A DNA stretch of 11,604 nucleotides from Holophagaceae bacterium UBA692 (GTDB lineage Bacteria > Acidobacteriota > Holophagae > Holophagales > Holophagaceae), in assembly GCA_002297665.1 (NCBI GenBank), contig DBMS01000034.1, positions 1 to 11,604 of the forward strand. The letters run 5' to 3'. The notes under the pieces are model-generated. The model saw only the letters and a program-made list of their open reading frames with translations, was not told the origin of the DNA and made no database searches. Every line of letters begins with the position of its first letter. Within the stretch, counting starts at the first letter, position 1. The position numbers and the translations under genes are program-made. Below are positions 6,718-11,604 of the stretch, in pieces.

Positions 6718-8061
6718 ATGGACATCCTAGCCATCACACGACACCAAGGACTGGTCGAAGCGCTGCGTACCGCCTTCGGCTCCGCGGGGCGTCGGGTGGA
6801 ACGGATCGAGGATCCCCTGGAGGCCCTGGCGCTGGAGGCCTGGAACCGGGCCCGCCTGATCCTGGTGGACGCCGAGGCGGACCCCATGGACGGCTACCGG
6901 CTCTGCGGGCTCCTGCGGGGCGAGTCCCGCATGCTCTTCCGCAACCTGCCGATCTTCCTGGTGCTGGACCACCTGCCCACCGAGGCCGACCGGGAGGCGC
7001 TGGCCGCGGCGGACGGCGACGGATTCGTGGAAGTCGACAGCAGCGCGCACCGGCTCCAGCACACCCTGGGCCCGCTCCTGGAGGGGACCGCCATCCGCAA
7101 CGGCGGCGAGCCGGTTCCCGTCCTGGCCGTGGGCCTCGACCCGGAAACCGCCGGCTGGATCGGGGAGGCGGTGGCGCCCTTCGGCCTCGCGCTGCGGGCC
7201 TGCGGCCGCGCCGGCCTTGAACCGGCCCTGGCCGAGGCGTGCCCCCCCCTGCTCTTCCTTGGGGTGGACGCCTCGGGGGAGGCGGCCCTGGAGGTGCTGC
7301 GGCGGCTGGACGAGGCCCCCCAGGCCCCCTACGTCATCCTGGTGGGCGGCGCGGTGTCCGAGTCCACCCAGCGCAAGCTCCTGAGCGCCGGGGCCCGGGA
7401 CTGGATCCCCCTGCCCCTTTCCGGCCCCCTGCTGCAGCTGGGCTGCCGCCGCGCGCTGGAGTGGGTGCACGTCAAGCGGCTGAAGCTCGAGTACCAGCAC
7501 CAGCTGCGGGACATGGCCGAACGCCGGGGCGCCCTGGAGCGGGAGGCCAGCACCCTGCGCAGCGAGGTGCTCACCGATCCCCTCACCGAGCTCCTGAACC
7601 GCCGCGCCTTCAGCCAGCACCTGGAGCACGCCCTGAGCCAGTGGGAGCGCAACCGCCGCCCCTTCGTGCTCATCCTGGGCGACCTGGACTACTTCAAGCT
7701 CACCAACGACCGCTTCGGCCACCTGGCGGGGGACGCGGTCCTCAAGGCCGTGGGCCAGCGCATCCGGTCCGGCCTCCGCCGCAGCGACCTGGCCTTCCGC
7801 ATCGGGGGCGAGGAATTCGCCATCCTGCTCATGGAGACGAGCCTGCGCGCGGGCACCGAGGTGGCCGAAAAGATCCGCGAGCGCATCGAGGCCGCGCCCC
7901 TGAAGGTGGATTCAGGCCAGACGGTCTTCCCCACCATGAGCTTCGGCGTGGGCGCGCCCGACGGGGAGGATACCGGGCAGCTCTTCCTGCGGGTGGACGA
8001 GGCGCTGTACCTGGCCAAGCACAAGGGCCGGAACCGCGTCGAGGTCATGGGCACCGCCTGA
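6718..8061 (+). CDS. Diguanylate cyclase with two degenerate receiver domains
   Basis: The 447-residue soluble protein has two receiver-like domains (about 1-122 and 133-250), a coiled-coil linker (about 250-285) and a GGDEF domain (286-445). The GGDEF domain looks fully active for making cyclic di-GMP from GTP: DLDYFKLTND, GHLAGD, and GGEEF (363-367). RRSD (354-357), five residues before it, is an intact product-inhibition I-site. The receivers look unable to signal by phosphorylation. The first keeps an aspartate at the acceptor place (Asp51, LILVDAEADPMDGY) but lacks the acidic pair after strand 1 (ILAITRHQ) and the conserved lysine near strand 5 (FVEVDSS). The second has glycine in place of the acceptor (LLFLGVDASGE). 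Control may come by protein contact instead. ATG 6718 has only a weak, distant AAAGGGA upstream, so translation may be coupled to trxB. Confidence 0.94.
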   Translation: MDILAITRHQGLVEALRTAFGSAGRRVERIEDPLEALALEAWNRARLILVDAEADPMDGYRLCGLLRGESRMLFRNLPIFLVLDHLPTEADREALAAADGDGFVEVDSSAHRLQHTLGPLLEGTAIRNGGEPVPVLAVGLDPETAGWIGEAVAPFGLALRACGRAGLEPALAEACPPLLFLGVDASGEAALEVLRRLDEAPQAPYVILVGGAVSESTQRKLLSAGARDWIPLPLSGPLLQLGCRRALEWVHVKRLKLEYQHQLRDMAERRGALEREASTLRSEVLTDPLTELLNRRAFSQHLEHALSQWERNRRPFVLILGDLDYFKLTNDRFGHLAGDAVLKAVGQRIRSGLRRSDLAFRIGGEEFAILLMETSLRAGTEVAEKIRERIEAAPLKVDSGQTVFPTMSFGVGAPDGEDTGQLFLRVDEALYLAKHKGRNRVEVMGTA

Positions 8062-8068
8062 CCCCGGA

Positions 8069-10390
8069 TCAGAAGGTGTACTTCCCCAGGTCCCCGAGGC
8101 TGCGCAGGGTGACCACCAGGTCCAGCCGGTCCTCCTTGGTGAGCGAACCGGGCACGGTGATGCCGATGTGGGAGAAGCGCACCGAATAGGCCACGCAGGG
8201 GGTGACGTAGGCCAGGGCCACCTGGCTGCCGGCGAATTCGCGGCGCTTGAAGTCGTAGTTGGCCTGGAATTCCAGGCGAACGTCGTCGTTCCAGAGGCGC
8301 TTCAGGCCGCCCACCTGGATGCCCTTCTGGCGCACCAGGAGTCGGTTGATGCCGGTGGAGTAGTAGGCCAGGTTGAACCGCGTGCCGTCCCCGGCCTTGT
8401 AGTCCGCCGACAGGGACTGGTCCGCGTCGCTGTCGGACACGTCGCTGCTGCGGCGGAAGCTGATGCGCAGGGTCTCGTCGGGCTCCACGTCCAGTTCGTT
8501 GTCCAGGGTCGCCCAGCCCTTCTTCACCCGGCCGTCGTTGAGGAGGATGGGGGCGATGTGGTACTTGGAGGAGATGCGCCAGCGGACCAGGTCCAGGAAC
8601 GGCAGGTTCAGGCCGGGCCGGCCCAGGAAGTGCTGCTTCACGCCCAGTTCGAGGCTCCGTTCCCCGGCGGCGCTGCTGGCCACGCCCGGCATGGAGTCCA
8701 CGTCGTCGAAGTGGGGGATCCGGCCCTCGGCGGAGGCCTTGCTGGTGGTGAGGAAGGCGAAGAAGGGGTTCATGACGTGCTTGATCTCCCCCTTGTACCC
8801 GAACAGCTTCACGTCCGTGTAGGACCGGCCGATGGGGGGGGCGGAAAGCTGGAGGCGGGCCGATCCCAGGACCCGGTCCACCCCCGGGGCGTCCACCTGG
8901 AAGGGGCTGGTGGTGATGGCCAGGTTCCCGTCCGTGACGTTGCCGGTGTCGAACAGGGACCGGCCCAGGGACCGGGAGTAGCGCGTGTAGCGGCCGAGGG
9001 TCTCCAGGTCCGCCCGCAGGGGCCCCCACTGCCCCACGCGCCCCTGGAGCCGCAGGAACCCGTCGTCCCGGCGCCAGGCGTAGGTGTCGTTGGGGACGGT
9101 ACCGGGGGTGGTGGGCAGGATGTCCAGCTTGTAGGTCATGCGCCCCAGGCGCATGCCCGCGTCCAGGTAGAAGGGGCCCAGGGGCACCGGGTACAGCGAT
9201 CCCTGGACGCTGGGCAGCACCTGGCGGCGGAGGGAGTTGGGGAAGTTGGGGTTGTACAGGGGCGAGGAGGCGTCGGAGGTGAAATAGGTCAGCTGCTCGG
9301 ATGCGTTGAACGAGAAGCTGGCCCAGGGGAAGTTCCGGCCCAGGTACAGGGCGCTGTCGAAGGGCGTTCCGCCCAGGCGGGCCATGCCCTGGCCGTAGTC
9401 CGTTTCCAGCAGGGCGTCCGAGGCGCGGTTGAGGTCGGCGGCGAGCTGCCATCCGTCCTCCCGTTGCCAGATGTCTTTCAGGGAGAACCGGTAGCGGTGG
9501 ATGTCGTCGGTCCTCTGCTTGATGAACTGGCCGGCGAAGGATCCCTGGTGGGTGGGTTCCGGGTTCCACCTGGCCTCGGCGCCCCAGAGGGTGCCCTGGC
9601 GGGTGAAGTATTCCGGGGACACCGTCACGTCCGCCGTGTCGCCCAGCACCTGGTAGTAGGGCATCTGGACCGAGGCGCCCATGGGACCGGAAAAGGAGAG
9701 GGCCAGGGGCAGGAGGCCCGAGGTGCGCTCGGCCTTGGCGGGGTACATGGCCCAGGGCAGGTAGTAGAAGGTGGGGACGTTGCCCACCCAGATCCACAGG
9801 TTCCGGATGGTGGCGTACGCGTCCAGGTCCACCGTGAGCCGCGACACCAGGGCCTTCCAGCCGGGCTTCTCCTGGGGGCACGGGCTGAGCTCGACCTTCT
9901 CGAACTCCCAGTGCTTGAGGGTGGTGAAGGCCACCTTGTCGGACTTCAGGTACCAGCTGGGGGGCAGTTCCATGTCCAGGGCCCAGGCCTCGCCCATCTG
10001 GCGCTTCCAGTCCATGCGCAGCCGGGAGCAGCGCAGGCGAAGGCCCGGCCCCTCCAGGCGGATGTGGCCCTCGGCCGCGATCTCGCCGGTGAGGGCGTTG
10101 TAGGTGATGTGGTCGGCCAGCAGGAGCAGGTCGGGGCTGGCCACGGCCCCGTCGTCCATCTCCCAGCCGCCGGGGTTCTCCTTCACGTCCTTGCCCCAGT
10201 AGCGCAGGGAAACGGCCCCTTCCCGGGATTCCGCGGCCCCCTGGGGGCGCAGGGGCAGGAGTTCGCCGGGGCCCGGAGCCCGCCAGTCGGGGCCCAGGGG
10301 CGGAAGGGACGGAAGGGATGGCGCCTGCGCGGCCAGGGGCCCCAGCAGGGCCGACGCCAGGCCTATGCGGAGTCCCAGCTCACGCGCCAT
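8069..10390 (-). CDS. lptD: LPS-assembly outer-membrane protein LptD
   Basis: LptD is the outer-membrane barrel that, with LptE, inserts lipopolysaccharide into the outer leaflet. The 773-residue protein has a signal peptide (about 1-22, MARELGLR then a hydrophobic stretch to LAAQA). A periplasmic OstA/LptA-like beta-jellyroll follows (about 86-200, with ADHITYNALTGEIAAEGHI). The hallmark plug-to-barrel segment is VPTFYYLPW (205-213), followed by ERTSGLLPL and a long beta-rich barrel ending in a terminal phenylalanine (GKYTF), as outer-membrane proteins do. Only three cysteines are present: Cys121, Cys171 (SPCPQ) and Cys732 (TPCVAY). The last two match family positions and could form one periplasm-to-barrel disulfide. 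The start ATG 10390 lies within the last codons of the ZIP gene (11-base overlap) and has no Shine-Dalgarno, so translation is probably coupled. Its stop is 7 bases from that of the convergent cyclase gene. Confidence 0.92.
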   Translation of the reverse strand: MARELGLRIGLASALLGPLAAQAPSLPSLPPLGPDWRAPGPGELLPLRPQGAAESREGAVSLRYWGKDVKENPGGWEMDDGAVASPDLLLLADHITYNALTGEIAAEGHIRLEGPGLRLRCSRLRMDWKRQMGEAWALDMELPPSWYLKSDKVAFTTLKHWEFEKVELSPCPQEKPGWKALVSRLTVDLDAYATIRNLWIWVGNVPTFYYLPWAMYPAKAERTSGLLPLALSFSGPMGASVQMPYYQVLGDTADVTVSPEYFTRQGTLWGAEARWNPEPTHQGSFAGQFIKQRTDDIHRYRFSLKDIWQREDGWQLAADLNRASDALLETDYGQGMARLGGTPFDSALYLGRNFPWASFSFNASEQLTYFTSDASSPLYNPNFPNSLRRQVLPSVQGSLYPVPLGPFYLDAGMRLGRMTYKLDILPTTPGTVPNDTYAWRRDDGFLRLQGRVGQWGPLRADLETLGRYTRYSRSLGRSLFDTGNVTDGNLAITTSPFQVDAPGVDRVLGSARLQLSAPPIGRSYTDVKLFGYKGEIKHVMNPFFAFLTTSKASAEGRIPHFDDVDSMPGVASSAAGERSLELGVKQHFLGRPGLNLPFLDLVRWRISSKYHIAPILLNDGRVKKGWATLDNELDVEPDETLRISFRRSSDVSDSDADQSLSADYKAGDGTRFNLAYYSTGINRLLVRQKGIQVGGLKRLWNDDVRLEFQANYDFKRREFAGSQVALAYVTPCVAYSVRFSHIGITVPGSLTKEDRLDLVVTLRSLGDLGKYTF

Positions 10391-11123
10391 GGTGGTGATG
10401 CGGAGTCAGGCCCAGCACCGCCAAGAAGAGGAGGATCCCCACGAGGAGGCCGGCGGTGCTCTTCCAGCCCTTCTCCTTCTGGGCTTCGGGCAGGAGGTCC
10501 GAGCACGCCACGTAGAGGCCCAGCCCCCCGGTCAGGCCGAGCACGGGGCCCAGCTTGATGTTCAGGTACTCCTGGCTCATGGAGCCCACCAGGGCCGCCA
10601 GGGCCAGGATGCCCGCCGCGATGATGGACTTCCGGTTGCCGAAGCCCCGCACCAGGAAAATGGAGGAGATCGTCGCCCCCTCGGGGATGCGGTGGAGCAT
10701 GACGCCCATGAACACCATGAGGCCGAGGCCGCTGTGGGTGCGCATGGCGGCCGTGATGGACATGCCGTCCATGAAGCTGTGCAGGCTCAGGCCCACCAGG
10801 GCGATGACCCCCGTCAGGGCCGAACCCGAGTGGGAATGGGATTCCTCGCCGTAGTGGAAGTGGGGGCTGATGCCGTGCTCGATCAGGTGGATCAGGAAGA
10901 AGCCCGCCACGGCCCACAGGGCCATGCCTTCCCCGCCCTGCTCCACGGCCTCGGGCAGGACCCGGACCAGGGTGACGGACATGAGGTAGCCGGCCGCCAC
11001 GCCGGACATGTGGCGCATGAGGCTGGCCCGGCCCTGGAGGAAGCGCACCACGAGCCACCCTCCGAAGAGGGTGGCCAGGGCGGCGATCGGTGCCAGCCAG
11101 TAGAGGTGGTCGAGGGTCGTCAG
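10380..11123 (-). CDS. ZIP-family divalent metal transporter, probable CTG start
   Basis: ZIP proteins carry zinc, iron or manganese across the inner membrane. Counting from CTG 11123, the 247-residue protein shows seven or eight hydrophobic helices with the family metal-site helices HSFMDG (115-120) and HRIPEG (144-149). Between helices 3 and 4 is a His-rich loop (about 85-99, ISPHFHYGEESHSHS), the usual variable metal-binding loop, and the C-terminus ends HHHHGA. The nearest normal start, GTG 11051, would cut off helix 1 (LAPIAALATLFGGWLVV). Upstream in frame there is no ATG, GTG or TTG before a TGA, only CTG 11123 preceded six bases earlier by GAGGT. CTG is therefore the best start; a one-base sequence error joining ATG 11142 is the alternative. 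Metal and direction are not decided by sequence. It follows the tail gene by 15 bases and overlaps lptD. Confidence 0.85.
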   Translation of the reverse strand: MTTLDHLYWLAPIAALATLFGGWLVVRFLQGRASLMRHMSGVAAGYLMSVTLVRVLPEAVEQGGEGMALWAVAGFFLIHLIEHGISPHFHYGEESHSHSGSALTGVIALVGLSLHSFMDGMSITAAMRTHSGLGLMVFMGVMLHRIPEGATISSIFLVRGFGNRKSIIAAGILALAALVGSMSQEYLNIKLGPVLGLTGGLGLYVACSDLLPEAQKEKGWKSTAGLLVGILLFLAVLGLTPHHHHGA

Positions 11124-11129
11124 GGCGTT

Positions 11130-11134
11130 ACCTC
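11130..11134 (-). promoter_or_regulatory. Ribosome binding site supporting the CTG start of the ZIP gene
   Basis: On the minus strand GAGGT stands six bases before CTG 11123, ideal spacing. A four-codon frame, ATG ATC GTG AGG TAA, begins at 11142 within the stop codon of the upstream gene (ATGA overlap) and ends just before the CTG, so terminating ribosomes would be delivered to this site. Confidence 0.5.
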
Positions 11135-11138
11135 ACGA

Positions 11139-11604
11139 TCATTTCTTGCGGGCGCGGGGCTTGGGGGCCACGGGCGCCGCGGGAGCCTCGGGAGCATCGC
11201 GCTCGGAGGCGGGCTTGGGCTTGGGGGCGCGCTTGGCGGGCTTCGGGTCGGCCTTGATGGCCACGGCGGGCTCCGCGGCCTCGGTCTCGGCCTTGGCGGC
11301 CTTGAGGGCCTTCGGGGCCTTGGCTGCCTTGGCCTTGGCGGGGCGGCCCGCCTTGGCGGGAGCCGGGGCTTCCTCGGGCTCCGCCTTGGACTGGAACTTC
11401 ACCCGGGGGGCCGGGGTGAGCAGGTCGGCCAGCAGGTCGGCGGTGAGGAGCAGGGGGGCGGGCTCGGGCTCGGGAACCCGGGGCGCCTCCACCACGGAAA
11501 CCTGGGGTTCCGCCACGGCCTGGGGTTCGTCCACGGCCACGGCGGCCGGGATCGCCGTCGCGGCTTCCGGCGCGGCGGCGGGCTTGCGGCCGCGGGAACG
11601 CCGG
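11139..11604 (-). CDS. Unidentified protein, Ala/Lys/Pro/Glu-rich C-terminal tail with AT-hook-like motifs (partial, 5' end outside window)
   Basis: The frame is open from the right edge to TGA 11139, giving 154 visible residues. GTG 11540 is the first possible start in the window, but low-complexity coding continues upstream without a stop or a ribosome site, so this is most likely the end of a longer protein. The composition is extreme. An acidic, proline-rich stretch contains one ordered-looking segment (LLLTADLLADLL), and an Ala-Lys-Pro-rich basic tail follows, ending PKPRARKK. Two AT-hook-like cores are visible, RSRGRKPA near the edge and KAGRPAKAK, as in histone-H1-like or nucleic-acid-binding tails of bacterial proteins such as ribonucleases or helicases. 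The repeated GCCTTGG on the plus strand (about 11290-11350) reflects the alternating Ala-Lys codons. I do not recognise the family; nucleic-acid binding is an inference from composition. Confidence 0.7.
   Translation of the reverse strand, partial: RRSRGRKPAAAPEAATAIPAAVAVDEPQAVAEPQVSVVEAPRVPEPEPAPLLLTADLLADLLTPAPRVKFQSKAEPEEAPAPAKAGRPAKAKAAKAPKALKAAKAETEAAEPAVAIKADPKPAKRAPKPKPASERDAPEAPAAPVAPKPRARKK

Noticed and set aside
5700..6887. 395-codon minus-strand frame opposite trxB
   Set aside because: Shadow of trxB, which has every catalytic motif on the plus strand.
8056..8071. CTGA...TCAG imperfect palindrome between the convergent stops, considered as a bidirectional terminator
   Set aside because: Only about four outer pairs with mismatches inside and no flanking T-run.
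7689..9881. 730-codon minus-strand frame across the cyclase end and lptD
   Set aside because: Out of frame with lptD and made of Pro/Gly/Arg-rich sequence; a high-GC shadow that also runs across the convergent gene border.
10380..10396. Tetra-histidine end of the ZIP gene considered as a cloning tag
   Set aside because: Four rather than six histidines, followed by Gly-Ala and overlapping a native downstream gene; His-rich ends are natural in ZIP transporters.
8168..10558. 796-codon open frame on the plus strand opposite lptD
   Set aside because: Its Gly/Val/Gln-rich translation has no domain pattern and mirrors the codon bias of lptD on the other strand; lptD has clear family motifs.
10363..11058. 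Second minus-strand frame over the ZIP gene
   Set aside because: Reads Gly/Pro/Arg-rich sequence without membrane helices; the other frame carries the ZIP helices and motifs.
11287..11352. GCCTTGG-rich stretch considered as a tandem DNA repeat
   Set aside because: Irregular spacing; explained by alternating Ala and Lys codons in the low-complexity tail.
1..11604. tRNA, rRNA, CRISPR, insertion sequence or attachment site
   Set aside because: None seen on either strand; almost every base is coding, and the longest non-coding stretch is about 150 bases.

Overview
The window is very GC-rich, densely coding bacterial DNA. LptD points to a Gram-negative (diderm) cell. A serine/threonine-kinase-like domain fused through one membrane helix to a propeller-like region, next to a two-component-type propeller sensor and a GGDEF protein, fits the style of Acidobacteriota, perhaps a Holophaga/Geothrix-type organism. 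That placement is an inference from gene style and base composition, not from a marker gene. There is no rRNA, tRNA, CRISPR array, insertion sequence or phage gene, so this looks like ordinary chromosome. The interest lies in how degenerate its signalling proteins are.

Layout. (1) Positions 1-1840, minus: the first 613 residues of a membrane-anchored PknB-like protein. It has lost the catalytic lysine (Arg42) and the HRD aspartate (Gly135), so it is a predicted pseudokinase; its C-terminus lies beyond the left edge. (2) Positions 1841-1989: an AT-richer divergent promoter region with a Fur-box-like 7-1-7 sequence and a strong GC hairpin. (3) Positions 1990-8061, plus: a tight run of four genes. 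These are mnmA (tRNA 2-thiolation), a propeller/Y_Y_Y sensor that ends in a four-cysteine module instead of a histidine kinase, trxB (thioredoxin reductase), and a GGDEF diguanylate cyclase behind two degenerate receiver domains. (4) Positions 8069-11604, minus: a convergent cluster, transcribed as an Ala/Lys/Pro-rich tail of an unidentified protein (cut by the right edge), then a ZIP-family metal transporter that appears to start at CTG, then lptD. The lptD start codon lies inside the last codons of the ZIP gene.

How the genes fit together. mnmA and trxB are housekeeping sulfur/redox genes. The signalling genes around them share a theme: the kinase-like, sensor and receiver parts each lack residues or domains needed for phosphotransfer, and only the GGDEF domain looks catalytically intact. 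The ZIP-lptD overlap suggests translational coupling of metal uptake (or efflux) with outer-membrane LPS assembly. Long open frames opposite or out of frame with these genes are high-GC artefacts and are not annotated.
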